DNA of 64,000 nucleotides, taken from contig NZ_JANGCG010000007.1 of assembly GCF_024462815.1 (NCBI RefSeq), positions 88,468-152,467 on the forward strand, written 5' to 3'. The notes under the pieces were generated by a model. That model did not search any database. It was not told the DNA's origin and saw only the letters and a list, made by a program, of their open reading frames with translations. A program made the position numbers and the translations under genes. The stretch is from Gemmiger formicilis. GTDB taxonomy: Bacteria; Bacillota; Clostridia; Oscillospirales; Ruminococcaceae. Below, in pieces: positions 28,187-37,321 of the stretch (the stretch's first letter is position 1; each line of letters opens with the position of its first letter).

Positions 28187-29557
28187 TTACGCAGCTGCGT
28201 TCAGGGCAGCCTCAGAAGCCCAGCCATCGACAAAGGCGGTGACAACGTCATCCCAGCTGCCGGTACCGGCGGCGTAGGCGGTCAGAGCAGAGCCGACACC
28301 GTTCTTCCAGTTCTCGGAAGGCATGGTGGAGAAGTTCCAGGCCACAGGGGTCTTGCCGGCGGCGGTCATTTCCTTATCGGCCTTGACGAAGACGTTGGGG
28401 GACTCGACAGCATTCTTGAAGGGGATAACGAAGCCCATGTCGTTAGCCATGGCCTTGGTACCCTCGTCAGAGGAAACGCACCAGTACATGAAGTCGAGCG
28501 TTGCGTTGATGTCGTCCTCGCTGGCTTCTTTGTTGACGCACCAGTAGTTCTCGGTGCCGGTGCACAGGCCCTGGTTGGCTTCATCGCCGACGCCAATGTA
28601 GATGGGCAGCATGGTCAGGTCGTCATCGGTGAAGGGCTTGCCGTCGCCGACGAGGTTGGTGTACTCCCAGGAACCGTTCTGGTAGAAAACGGCCTCTTCG
28701 TTCAGGAACTCGTTGCGGCTGTCGTCGCCGGTCTTGCCAGCCAGTTCAGTGGGATCGCAGGTGGAGTTGTTGATGTACAGGTCGAAGATATTCTTGTAGT
28801 TGTCGAGATAGGTGCCCTTGATGGCGTCGGTGTTGTCGATGCCGTCCTCCTGATACTCGAAGTAGATGGGCAGGTTGGCCAGATGGGTCTTGTAGCGCCA
28901 GTCAGAGGAGCCGTCCATACCAGCGGAGGTGAAGGCGGAGAAGCCCAGCTCGTCCTTGCGGGCGGTGATGTCCTCGGCCACCTTCTTCAGGTCGTCGAAG
29001 CTCTTGATGTCATCAACGGTGTAGCCGGCCTTCTCCAGCAGGGTCTTATTGGTGATCAGGCCGTAGCTCTCGATAACGTAGCCGATGCCCAGCATCTGGT
29101 CGCCGTCTTTCAGGGCGTAGGTGTCGCTGGTCAGATCGCCTGCAATCTTGGTGCCGGACAGATCGTAGCAGTAGTCCTTCCAGTTGGCAAGGCCGACAGG
29201 GCCGTTGACCTGGAACAGGGTGGGCGCATCGCTCTTGGCCATCTCGCTCATCAGGGTGGTCTCATACTGGCCGGAGGCGGCGGTCACGACGGTGACGGGA
29301 ACACCGGTCTCCTCGGTGTACTTCTTGGCCAGATCCTGCCAGGCTTCATCCTGCTCGGGCTTGAAGTTCAGGTAGTAGACCTTGCCGGCTGCTGCGGGGG
29401 TCTCAGCCTCGGTAGAAGCAGCAGTGGAGGTGGAGTCCGCGGTAGAAGCGGCCTCTGCGGTAGAGGTAGGCGTGGAGGCGCTGCCGCCGCAGCCTGCCAG
29501 CAGACCGGCTGCCATCGCGGCGGCCAGGGTCACGGAGAGAGTCTTTTTCGCTTTCAT
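28187..29557 (-). CDS. extracellular solute-binding lipoprotein (sugar ABC transporter)
   Basis: 456 residues from the ATG at 29557, with AGAAGGAGG upstream; an earlier in-frame start at 29656 lies in the promoter. Signal peptide and lipobox LLAGCGG are followed by a Ser/Thr/Ala linker and a family-1 carbohydrate-binding fold. No permease genes follow, which is unusual. The LacI gene upstream and LacI-type operators suggest sugar-responsive control. Confidence 0.9.
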   Translation of the reverse strand: MKAKKTLSVTLAAAMAAGLLAGCGGSASTPTSTAEAASTADSTSTAASTEAETPAAAGKVYYLNFKPEQDEAWQDLAKKYTEETGVPVTVVTAASGQYETTLMSEMAKSDAPTLFQVNGPVGLANWKDYCYDLSGTKIAGDLTSDTYALKDGDQMLGIGYVIESYGLITNKTLLEKAGYTVDDIKSFDDLKKVAEDITARKDELGFSAFTSAGMDGSSDWRYKTHLANLPIYFEYQEDGIDNTDAIKGTYLDNYKNIFDLYINNSTCDPTELAGKTGDDSRNEFLNEEAVFYQNGSWEYTNLVGDGKPFTDDDLTMLPIYIGVGDEANQGLCTGTENYWCVNKEASEDDINATLDFMYWCVSSDEGTKAMANDMGFVIPFKNAVESPNVFVKADKEMTAAGKTPVAWNFSTMPSENWKNGVGSALTAYAAGTGSWDDVVTAFVDGWASEAALNAAA

Positions 29558-29615
29558 GTTTTTTCCTCCTTCTAAAGAAAAACAAGAGTTGCAGTAGTGA
29601 TTGCGTTTTCTTATT

Positions 29616-29647
29616 CGGAAACGTTTCCGTTTCGGATTGATATTATA
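29616..29647 (-). promoter_or_regulatory. LacI-type operator on the binding-protein promoter
   Basis: CGGAAACGTTTCCG at 29616-29629 is a perfect 14-bp palindrome of the LacI/CcpA kind. It lies just downstream of a minus-strand TATAAT (29647-29642), so a bound repressor would cover the start site. Confidence 0.65.
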
Positions 29648-29768
29648 ATACACCATAAATAGCGAAAAATCAATCGTTTTTTAGTGATTTTATCCAAGAT
29701 TGGAACCTTGCACAAATTAGAATACCTGTTTTTGTGGAAATATTTCAAAAAACAGGTTGCTTTTTGCC

Positions 29769-29800
29769 GGAAACGGTTCCTTTGTTGCGCAACCGTTTCC
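29769..29800. promoter_or_regulatory. second and third LacI-like operators forming an inverted repeat
   Basis: GGAAACGGTT at 29769-29778 and AACCGTTTCC at 29791-29800 are exact reverse complements. Each resembles a half or whole LacI-family site. Their distance from the promoter operator (about 150 bp) would allow DNA looping. The rest of 29801-30017 carries no gene and includes a small GGCCGCAT/ATGCGGCC hairpin. Confidence 0.5.
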
Positions 29801-30017
29801 ATATGTTGCGCAGTTTTCAAGGCAAATCGCGGCACCATCCACCTCTATTTTCCTCGACTCTATCCCCATTTAGGGGAGGCGTTCATCCCTCCCGGTGCGT
29901 TTGCCGCCATTACGCGATTCATTTTTTTGTGGAATTGTAGAGGCCGCATCTATGCGGCCCGCGCGTGTACGGTGATTGGTCGCTCGCGGGAAAGCCGAGG
30001 GCCGGGTATGCCCGACG

Positions 30018-30052
30018 CAAAAGCAGCGCACCGTTCCCACAGTGCGCTGCTC
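30018..30052 (-). terminator. terminator of the lacI-type gene
   Basis: On the minus strand GCAGCGCAC, a 10-nt loop and GTGCGCTGC followed by TTTTG. Confidence 0.65.
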
Positions 30053-30080
30053 CCTCATTATGCTATTCCATAGCCCAGTC

Positions 30081-31097
30081 TCAGGTTTTCGTCGATTCCC
30101 GCATACTGACCTGGTAGCCCAACTCCACGCGGGTCTCCACTTCGTGGCCTTTGAGCACCTGCAAAAGCTGCTGGGTCGCTTTGCGGCCCAGGGCGTCGGC
30201 GTCAAACTGCACCGCCGTGATGGCGGGCGACGACTCAGCCAGCGCGCTGCTGTCATACAGCGACGCCACGCGGATATCCTGCGGCACCCGCACACCCTGC
30301 TGCTTGAGCATATTCATCACCAGCAGGGTCAGCCGGTCGTCCATGCACAGGATGCAATCCGGCTTGCGCTCCAACGCCTGGCTCACGGCCTGCATCCGCA
30401 AATCGTCGGTTTCCAGCTCCAAAAACAGCAGGCTCTCGTCGATTTTCTGATTCATCATGTCATAGGCCTGCTTGAAGCCTTCCAGGCGCGACATATTGAC
30501 GGTGTACAGCATCGTACCGCCCAACAGGGCGATCCGCTTCATGCCCTTCATCAGCAGCAGGCTGGTCAGCTCCCGGCAGCCGCCGACCTGGTCATGATCC
30601 ACCGACATCACGGTCGGATTCTCGGGGCGGCCGATGGCTACAAAGGGCAGCTTGCGGCTTTTCAGCAGCGGAATCAGCGGGTCGCGTTCCAGCGTGCGGG
30701 TCAGAATCAGGCCGTCGATCTTGCGGTTGTCCAAAAGGCGCTCCACCGGGCGTGTCTCGTTCTCGCCTACCAGGGTCAGCAGCACATCGTAATCACGGTT
30801 CTCCGCCACCTGATAGACCGAACGCATCGTCTTGCGCAAATACGGCATCTCAAAATCAGAGAACTGCTTGGAGATCACCAGCGAAATGTTGTACGAGCAG
30901 CGCATCGCCAGCCCGCGTGCCATCACACTGGGGGTGTAGTTATGCTCCTTCACGTAGTCCTGTACGCGCTGACGGGTTGCTTCGCCCACACGGCCATTGC
31001 CGGATATTGCCCGGGATACCGTTGTTTTTGACACCCCCAAAGCCGCAGCAATCGTTCCAATATCCACAACCTTGTCATTTTTCGGCAATCGCGCCAT
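30081..31097 (-). CDS. LacI-family transcriptional regulator
   Basis: 338 residues. The N-terminal HTH is TIAAALGVSKTTVSRAISGNG (about residues 15-35). It is followed by the hinge and a periplasmic-binding-like sensor domain (FVAIGRPENPTVMSVDHDQVGG, ending FDADALGRKATQQLL). It probably controls the adjacent binding-protein gene through the GGAAACG-type operators. The ligand is unknown. Confidence 0.93.
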   Translation of the reverse strand: MARLPKNDKVVDIGTIAAALGVSKTTVSRAISGNGRVGEATRQRVQDYVKEHNYTPSVMARGLAMRCSYNISLVISKQFSDFEMPYLRKTMRSVYQVAENRDYDVLLTLVGENETRPVERLLDNRKIDGLILTRTLERDPLIPLLKSRKLPFVAIGRPENPTVMSVDHDQVGGCRELTSLLLMKGMKRIALLGGTMLYTVNMSRLEGFKQAYDMMNQKIDESLLFLELETDDLRMQAVSQALERKPDCILCMDDRLTLLVMNMLKQQGVRVPQDIRVASLYDSSALAESSPAITAVQFDADALGRKATQQLLQVLKGHEVETRVELGYQVSMRESTKT

Positions 31098-31127
31098 GAT
31101 TTCATCTCCTTATCGCATTTCACTACT

Positions 31128-31156
31128 ATAATAATAGGTTTGAAGCGCCGCGTCAA
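31128..31156 (-). promoter_or_regulatory. promoter of the lacI-type gene (minus strand)
   Basis: TTGACG (31156-31151), a 17-nt spacer and TATTAT (31133-31128) on the minus strand. Confidence 0.7.
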
Positions 31157-31213
31157 GGCGTTATTTGCTCTTGTTACTTTCCCCCCTGGAGAATATCACA
31201 TATTTTCCGGCAA

Positions 31214-34200
31214 TTACCTGTGTAAATTTTTGCGCAGTATGCGGCACAAGCCGCGTACCTGTTGCGCGGTTTGCGCGCTGACTGGTCCCGGCGCAAACTG
31301 CGCCGTCTGCACAAACGCCAGCAGCGTTTCCACATCCTGCGGAGCCGCCGTTTTGGTGTGTTCCCGTAAAAATTGTTTAAACTCTTCCTGATCAGAGGAT
31401 ACCCCTTCGCTCAGGCCGCAGCGGCACATCTTTTTGTACAGCGCGCGGAACTCCGCCCGCACAGTATCGGCCGGGGTGCGCCGTGCACGGGCAATGCCCC
31501 ACACGGCCAGCGCGGCCAGCACCGCCGCCAGCGGCAGCAGCCACCAAAAAGCTCGGGCCTGCGGGGCGGTCGGGTCCGCCTCCGGCACGGGCGTTGCGGC
31601 GGGCAGCGGAGTCTCGGTATCATCGGCAGTCGGCACGGCGTTCGCGTTGGCGGCCAGCTGGTCCTCGGTCAGCTCGCTGACCATACCGGGGGTCGTTTCC
31701 AGCGGGGTCCAGCCCTGCCCGGCAAGGTACACCTCGGCCCAGGCGTGGGCGTTGTCGTCCTGCAAAACGGCCTGCCAGCCACCGTCGCTCTCGGCAAACA
31801 GGCTTTTGGGGGCAGCATAGCCCACCACATAGCGGGCGGGCAGGCCCAGCATCCGGCAGAGCACCACCGCCGCCGACGCAAACTGCGTGCTGCTGCCCGC
31901 ATGGCTCTCGTTCAGGAAATACAGCACCGGGTCGGCCCCGTCGGCTGGCTGGGGCGGGTCACCGGTGTAGGTGCAGTGCTCGTTCAGGCAGCTGCGTACA
32001 AAGGTCCGTATCGCGTCGGCGTCGCCGGTCAGTTTGTATTCTTTTTCCGCTGCATTGCAAAATTCTTGCAGCGTGCCGTAGTCTGCGCCGTCGGGCGTCG
32101 CCAGGTAGCGGCTCTCTGCGTAGGCTGCGTAGGCGCTTTCCAGCCGGTCCAGCACACTGGGATCCGCGTCGGCACGGGCGGTCAGCAGCGTTTTGGCCTC
32201 CCCGCGCGGGAAGTAGTAGAACGTGTCATCCTGCGCGGTCTGGCCTGCTGCCGCGCCGTCGCCATTCAGGCGGTAGTAATCGTTAAAATAGGCGTTATAG
32301 GGTGCAAAAGTGTAGGTATCGTCGGCGTGCAGCCGCTGCACGGTCATCTGCTGCGGTGCGGCACCATCGTAAGCGGCCCGCAGAAACGGCAGGTTCGCGA
32401 TTGCCAAACGGCTGTCACCGTCGGTTTTCCAGCTAGCGGCGGCATTGTCGAACTGCTCGGCGTCCGCAGGCTGCCAGCTATGCCCATCGTATTCCGCGCC
32501 GATAAACCCGCGTAGGTAGACCGTCTCCGTCGGCTTCTCGTCGGTCGTGACGAGTAAATCCTCCAGCCCTTGCAGGGCTAGGCCGTCGCTCTGGGTCAGG
32601 CTGCCGTCCTCGACGCCGCCCGCCGCCGCGCTGACGTGAAAGTTCAACGCCCCGCCGCTGATTTTTGGCAGCCACTCGATGGCCGCCCCCAGCGCCGCCT
32701 CCCGGGCGCGCTCCGTCACCGGCTGCAGAGCATCCAGTGGCAGGGCCAACACCGGGCGCAGTGCCAGCGCAGGCAGGAACAACACCGCGCAGACCAGCAT
32801 CATCCCGGCGGCGGTAGTTTTCTGGATCGTGAGGAAGTTTTCCACATTCGCAGCGTAAACGGTGGAATCTTTTTTGCCCCACAGCCGCCTGCGCCGCACC
32901 GACCGCGCCGCCGCCCACGCGCCGACGCAGCCCAGGAGCAGCAGCAGCCAGCCCACAGCTCCGCCGCCCGCGCCCGCCAGCAGCACAAGCACCACGGCAG
33001 GCAGCAATACCAAATCCAAAAGCAGTGCATCGCTGCGCCAGACCGTCACAGCGGCAAAAAACGCCGTGATGGGCACAAGCGCCAGCAGCACAAACAGCCC
33101 GCACGCACCCGCCTCAGCCACAGCAAAATCCGCGTTGAAACGTTCATTCAGGCATAGCTTCACGGCGTTGGCAAAGGCATCCATGCCGCGCAGGAAGTCC
33201 CGCTGCACCAAAAACAGCAGCACCAGATGCCCCACGGCCAGCGCCAGCACAGCCCCGCGCTTGGCGGCGGCAGGCAGCGGTGCATAGCACAGCGCCAACC
33301 ACAGGGCGCACAGCGCCGCCGCGCCGGGCCAGATCCAGGCGGGCAGCGCCAGCGAAAACGCGCTGTTCACCGCCGCCAGCAGCCCCAGCGTCAGCAGCAA
33401 AAGTATCGAAAAATCCACGCAGCCACGCAGAACAGGTTGTGCCGCTGCACCCTGCTGGGGCAGCAGCACGCGGTCCACAAATTCCAGCCCGGTGTCCGAG
33501 TCGGCGGCCTTGCGGCGGGTCAGGGTGCGCAGCCGGGTCACAGCCGCCCGCCCAAAATTCAGCACGGGCGGCGGGGTGCCGCCATCCTCGGCCAGCAGCG
33601 TGCCGGCCGGGTCAGCACGGTAGGTCGTGCCCAGCGGCTCCCGCACGGTCAGCTCGTCCACCTTGGCCGTCAATTTCCAGTGGATTTGTTTTAAGGGATC
33701 CCCCGCACGGTAGGGGCGCAGATCGTAGACGCCGTCGGCAATGTCCTCTCCCGCGCGGCTCTCCTGCTCGGCGCGGTTCTGCGGGGTATTGCCCGCGCCG
33801 TCGGCCTCTCCCTCGGCGGGCGGCAGCACGCACAGTTCCCACGTTTGGCCGTCCGGCGGGCTGTCCGCCGCAAACAGGCCCAAGTGATCCCGCACCGTCA
33901 GCTTTTGCAGTTTGAACCGCCACAGTCCGCTTTTGGCGGCCCGCAGCGTCACCCGCAGGTCGGCGCGGCCGCCCGGGGCCAGCATGGCGGCACAGGGCAG
34001 CTCGATGGCCGTACCGCTCTCGGCATCCTCGGCCCGCAGCACGGCCCGCAGTTCAGGCACGGTGCGCCGCCCGGCGTTTTGCAGATGCACGGTCACGGCA
34101 AATGCCTCGCCGGGGCGCACCGGCTTGGCGGGCAGCTGCAAGGCCGCCGTCACCTGTCGCCGCAGCGTGCGGGCGTCCCACCACAAAAACGCGGTGAACA

Positions 34201-34303
34201 CCATCGCCAGCGCCAGCAGGAACACCACAAACGGCGCACGGCTGACCGCGGCGGCGCAAAACAGCACAGCCAGCAGCAGGCCGCAGCCCACCTTACCTGC
34301 CAT
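31214..34303 (-). CDS. DUF58/transglutaminase-like membrane protein with degenerate active site
   Basis: 1029 residues from the ATG at 34303, which overlaps the moxR-like stop by 11 nt. Domain order: two N-terminal membrane helices, a DUF58-type segment (YRAGDPLKQIHWKLTAK, about 195-215), several membrane helices, an extracytoplasmic transglutaminase-like core (about 750-870) and a final membrane helix before a cytoplasmic tail. Papain-like transglutaminases use Cys-His-Asp. Here the Cys position reads Ser (GSSTQFAS, S805), His is kept (HAWAEVY, H853) and Asp is Glu (E869). It may therefore bind rather than catalyse. It follows the sortase genes on the same strand. Confidence 0.88.
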   Translation of the reverse strand: MAGKVGCGLLLAVLFCAAAVSRAPFVVFLLALAMVFTAFLWWDARTLRRQVTAALQLPAKPVRPGEAFAVTVHLQNAGRRTVPELRAVLRAEDAESGTAIELPCAAMLAPGGRADLRVTLRAAKSGLWRFKLQKLTVRDHLGLFAADSPPDGQTWELCVLPPAEGEADGAGNTPQNRAEQESRAGEDIADGVYDLRPYRAGDPLKQIHWKLTAKVDELTVREPLGTTYRADPAGTLLAEDGGTPPPVLNFGRAAVTRLRTLTRRKAADSDTGLEFVDRVLLPQQGAAAQPVLRGCVDFSILLLLTLGLLAAVNSAFSLALPAWIWPGAAALCALWLALCYAPLPAAAKRGAVLALAVGHLVLLFLVQRDFLRGMDAFANAVKLCLNERFNADFAVAEAGACGLFVLLALVPITAFFAAVTVWRSDALLLDLVLLPAVVLVLLAGAGGGAVGWLLLLLGCVGAWAAARSVRRRRLWGKKDSTVYAANVENFLTIQKTTAAGMMLVCAVLFLPALALRPVLALPLDALQPVTERAREAALGAAIEWLPKISGGALNFHVSAAAGGVEDGSLTQSDGLALQGLEDLLVTTDEKPTETVYLRGFIGAEYDGHSWQPADAEQFDNAAASWKTDGDSRLAIANLPFLRAAYDGAAPQQMTVQRLHADDTYTFAPYNAYFNDYYRLNGDGAAAGQTAQDDTFYYFPRGEAKTLLTARADADPSVLDRLESAYAAYAESRYLATPDGADYGTLQEFCNAAEKEYKLTGDADAIRTFVRSCLNEHCTYTGDPPQPADGADPVLYFLNESHAGSSTQFASAAVVLCRMLGLPARYVVGYAAPKSLFAESDGGWQAVLQDDNAHAWAEVYLAGQGWTPLETTPGMVSELTEDQLAANANAVPTADDTETPLPAATPVPEADPTAPQARAFWWLLPLAAVLAALAVWGIARARRTPADTVRAEFRALYKKMCRCGLSEGVSSDQEEFKQFLREHTKTAAPQDVETLLAFVQTAQFAPGPVSAQTAQQVRGLCRILRKNLHR

Positions 34304-35249
34304 GGGTCGGTTTCTCCGGGCGGGGGCGCGGCACAGTGTGCAGCACATCGGCAATCACGTTTTCCACCGTCTCCCCACCGGTGCGGGCCTGCTCGGTCAG
34401 ACTCAGGCGGTGGTGCGCGGTGTCGGCAAAAATCGCGGTCACATCCTGGGGCACGACAAACTCCCGCCCCGAGAGGTACGCCGCGGCCCGCGCCATACCG
34501 GCCACGGCCAGCGACGCACGGGGGCTAAGCCCCAGCGCCAGCCGTGTGTCCTTGCGGGTCGCCTGGGAAAGCTCTACGATATACCGCAAAATTTCCTCGC
34601 TCATATAAATGTTGTCCACTTCGGCCTGCATGGTCAGCAGGTCATTCTGGTCCATGACCGGCTGCACGCGGTCCAGCAGACCGTGGCGCGGCTGGCGGGT
34701 CAAAATCTCCATTTCGGCCTCGGTGTCGGGGTAGCCCATGACCACGCAGACCATAAAACGGTCGAGCTGCGACTCCGGCAGCATCTGCGTACCGATTGAG
34801 CCAACCGGGTTTTCCGTCGCCATGACGGTGAAGGGCTGGGGCAGCTTGCGGGTCACGCCGTCCACCGTCACCGCACCTTCCTCCATGACTTCCAGCAGGG
34901 CGGATTGGGTGCGGGCACTGGTACGGTTGATCTCATCGGCCAAAAACAGGTTGCAGGCCACCGCGCCGGGGTGGTAAACGAACTTGCCGGTTTCTTTTTG
35001 GTACAGCGAAAACCCCACAATATCGGACGGTAATACGTCCGGTGTGAACTGTACGCGGTTCTGGGTCAGCTGCATAGCGCGGGCAAACGCCTGGGCCAGT
35101 GTGGTTTTGCCCACGCCGGGGATATCCTCCACCAGCACATGGCCGCGGGCCAGCATTGCCATCATGATTTTCAAAATTGCTTCGGGCTTGCCCAGTACGG
35201 CCTTGCCCACCTCGGCCGTCACGGCCAGCGCTTTTTCTCGTGTCTGCAT
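34293..35249 (-). CDS. MoxR-family AAA+ ATPase
   Basis: 318 residues from ATG 35249; a TTG at 35252 directly precedes it. Walker A is in EDIPGVGKTTLAQAF, Walker B and sensor regions are in FLADEINRTSARTQSALLEVMEE, and ATENPVGSIGT is typical of MoxR. MoxR proteins act as chaperone-like partners of DUF58 and transglutaminase proteins, matching the downstream gene. It starts directly after the sortase stop with AAAGGA upstream. Confidence 0.95.
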   Translation of the reverse strand: MQTREKALAVTAEVGKAVLGKPEAILKIMMAMLARGHVLVEDIPGVGKTTLAQAFARAMQLTQNRVQFTPDVLPSDIVGFSLYQKETGKFVYHPGAVACNLFLADEINRTSARTQSALLEVMEEGAVTVDGVTRKLPQPFTVMATENPVGSIGTQMLPESQLDRFMVCVVMGYPDTEAEMEILTRQPRHGLLDRVQPVMDQNDLLTMQAEVDNIYMSEEILRYIVELSQATRKDTRLALGLSPRASLAVAGMARAAAYLSGREFVVPQDVTAIFADTAHHRLSLTEQARTGGETVENVIADVLHTVPRPRPEKPTHGR

Positions 35250-35252
35250 CAA

Positions 35253-36245
35253 TCAGTCCTTTCTGTGGCGGCGCAGGATCAGCCCGCATCCCACCACGGC
35301 GGCAATCAGCATAATTCCTGCCCACAGGGCGTTGTTTTCCAGCCATATCATCCAGTTGGAGTACGCCCCGCCCGCATCCTCGCCGCTGCCCTCGTTCGGC
35401 AGCGGGCTGATGCTCTCGGGCGCGATTTCCTCCACGGCGGCGGTGCCATCGGGGCTTTCCACCGTCACCTGGCGGGGCGCGGCGTCCCAGCTGCCCGCGC
35501 ACTCGGCCAAATCTTCCTCATGGGTGACGGGGGCGACGCCGGGGTCGCGCTCGGCAATGACCAGGTAGCGCTGGGTGTTCTGGGTATAGGGGTGGCAGGT
35601 CGTTAAGGTCAACAGGTCCCGCCCCGGCTGTATCAGTATCGCATTTATGTCGTCCGGCTGTATGATCTTCAGCTCACACACGCGGTAGGTCAGGGTCTCC
35701 CACGGCGTGGTCAGGGTGATTTTGTCGCCGATCTGTATCTGCTGCACGTTGCGCAGCATCTCCGCGCCGTAGTAGCCGCGGTGGGCGGCAATGACCGTGT
35801 TGGTGTTCGCGCCGCCCAGCGGCATCGAGGTCTGCCCCAGCAGTGCGCCGCCACGGGCCATGTTTTCGGTGCTGGCCCCCAGATACACCGGCAAATCTAA
35901 ATCCAGGCGCGGCACCCACAGCGCGGCAATCATATCATCGGGCAAGCCGTAGGCCGTCAGGTCAAAGGCGGGCGTCTCGTAGGCAAAGGGGTCCTTCAGC
36001 CCGCTTTGCCCCTCGGCGTAGATTTCCGCATTGTAGGCTTGCAGGGCGTCGTACAAATCCGCGTAGGGGCGCGTGTTTTCGGCAGCCGGGTCGTCAGCGG
36101 CCACGGCGGCGGACTGCACAAAGGTTTCCACGGCGGCGGTGCTTTTACGGCGGGTCAGGTATTGGCTGACCGTCGGCTGCAGCATCAGCCCCGCGCCCAC
36201 CAGTATGGCAAGCCACGCAAAAATTTGCAACAGCAGGCGTTTCAT
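35253..36245 (-). CDS. class C sortase (pilus polymerase), copy 2
   Basis: 330 residues from the ATG at 36245; the longer in-frame start runs into the neighbouring sortase gene and was rejected. N-terminal membrane helix, catalytic His155 (AAHRGYYG), Cys217 (TLTTCHPY) and Arg226 (TQRYLV), and a C-terminal membrane helix typical of class C. It links pilin subunits. Its start overlaps the preceding sortase stop by one base. Confidence 0.93.
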   Translation of the reverse strand: MKRLLLQIFAWLAILVGAGLMLQPTVSQYLTRRKSTAAVETFVQSAAVAADDPAAENTRPYADLYDALQAYNAEIYAEGQSGLKDPFAYETPAFDLTAYGLPDDMIAALWVPRLDLDLPVYLGASTENMARGGALLGQTSMPLGGANTNTVIAAHRGYYGAEMLRNVQQIQIGDKITLTTPWETLTYRVCELKIIQPDDINAILIQPGRDLLTLTTCHPYTQNTQRYLVIAERDPGVAPVTHEEDLAECAGSWDAAPRQVTVESPDGTAAVEEIAPESISPLPNEGSGEDAGGAYSNWMIWLENNALWAGIMLIAAVVGCGLILRRHRKD

Positions 36246-37123
36246 CAGTCTTCCTCCTCGCGCTTTTTGCAGCGGTGCAGCAGCAAAAGCAGCAGCAGTG
36301 CCTCGCCGCCTATGATAATACTGCCGGTCACGCTGATCCACGGCCAGGCGTCCACCACGCGCTTGACGATGTTGCCGGTGTTCAATGCCTGGTACTGCAC
36401 GGCCTGCGGGGTGTCGGCGTCCTCGTCCTCGCCGTTGTAGGGCACGCGCACGCCGCGCACCAGCATACGGTGGGTGTTGATGGCATAGGGCGTGCAAGTG
36501 ACAAGGGTGCAGTAGTCCCCGCCGGGGATGATTTCCAAATCCTCGGTATGTTCCGGCTCCACGACCTTGACCTGGTCGACCTGGTAGGCTAGGACTTCGT
36601 CCATGATGTGCAGATAAAATTTGTCACCTTCCTGCATTTTGTCCAAGTCGGTAAACAGGACGGCCTCGGCCAGGCCGCGGTGGCCTGTCAGCACGCTGTG
36701 GGTGCTGTCGCCGCCAAGTGGATAGCTCGACCCTTCCAGATGGCCGATGCCCTTGAGCAGCACCTCGTCGCTGGTGCCTTCATAAATCGGCAGATTGACG
36801 TCGATTTTGGGGATTTTTATGTAACCCAGGCTCTCGCCCACGTCCATCAGGTCCACATAGCTTGTGCCGGTGTCGGCGGCTTCGCCCGCCGCGTCGCGGT
36901 CCACGGCATTGCTGAGCTGTTCGTTGTAGCTGCGGGCCGCTTCTTTTGCAGCATCGAGCTTTTCTGTGCCCATGGATTGGACGGTATCGTCGTAGCTGTC
37001 AATGACCGCCGACGCATGGCGCTGTGCCACCGCGTTGCTGACGACCGGGTACATCGCCACGCCGATGCCCGACAGAATCATCAGCGCCGCAAATCCAAGT
37101 TTTAATTTGCCTGTGGTATCCAT
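36245..37123 (-). CDS. class C sortase (pilus polymerase), copy 1
   Basis: 292 residues from the ATG at 37123 with AAAGG upstream. N-terminal and C-terminal membrane helices flank the catalytic domain: His148 (TGHRGL), Cys210 (TLVTCTPY), Arg219 (NTHRMLV). Two class C sortases in one pilus locus suggest division of labour between backbone polymerisation and tip attachment. Confidence 0.93.
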   Translation of the reverse strand: MDTTGKLKLGFAALMILSGIGVAMYPVVSNAVAQRHASAVIDSYDDTVQSMGTEKLDAAKEAARSYNEQLSNAVDRDAAGEAADTGTSYVDLMDVGESLGYIKIPKIDVNLPIYEGTSDEVLLKGIGHLEGSSYPLGGDSTHSVLTGHRGLAEAVLFTDLDKMQEGDKFYLHIMDEVLAYQVDQVKVVEPEHTEDLEIIPGGDYCTLVTCTPYAINTHRMLVRGVRVPYNGEDEDADTPQAVQYQALNTGNIVKRVVDAWPWISVTGSIIIGGEALLLLLLLHRCKKREEED

Positions 37124-37238
37124 AGGTGTGCCTTTCTGTTCGTGGGGGAAATATCTGTGGCAATTTGTAGGGGCCGACCCTTGTGAGGCGGAGGGATTCA
37201 AGCCTCCCCCTTTGCCTTATAGTATACCCCCATAACCA

Positions 37239-37278
37239 CCCATAGGGGAAGAGCCAATCCCGGCCCTTCCCCTATGGG
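37239..37278 (-). promoter_or_regulatory. intercistronic hairpin between pilin and sortase genes
   Basis: CCCATAGGGGAAG and CTTCCCCTATGGG form a perfect 13-bp stem with a 14-nt loop in the 198-nt gap. On the minus strand it follows the backbone pilin gene. With no clear U-tract it probably stabilises the pilin mRNA or partly terminates, giving more pilin than sortase. Confidence 0.6.
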
Positions 37279-37321
37279 TTTACCCCTTCTAATTATCTTT
37301 TGGTGTTTGCATCATGCGGTT

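Noticed and set aside
28172..29575. 467-codon plus-strand frame opposite the sugar-binding protein
   Set aside because: Antisense to a clear lipoprotein gene; composition (Gly/Val-rich) is typical of shadow translation.
35253..36497. Longer start for the second sortase gene at 36497
   Set aside because: The extra 84 residues lie in the neighbouring sortase gene in another frame and look like shadow sequence; the ATG at 36245 gives a normal membrane helix start.
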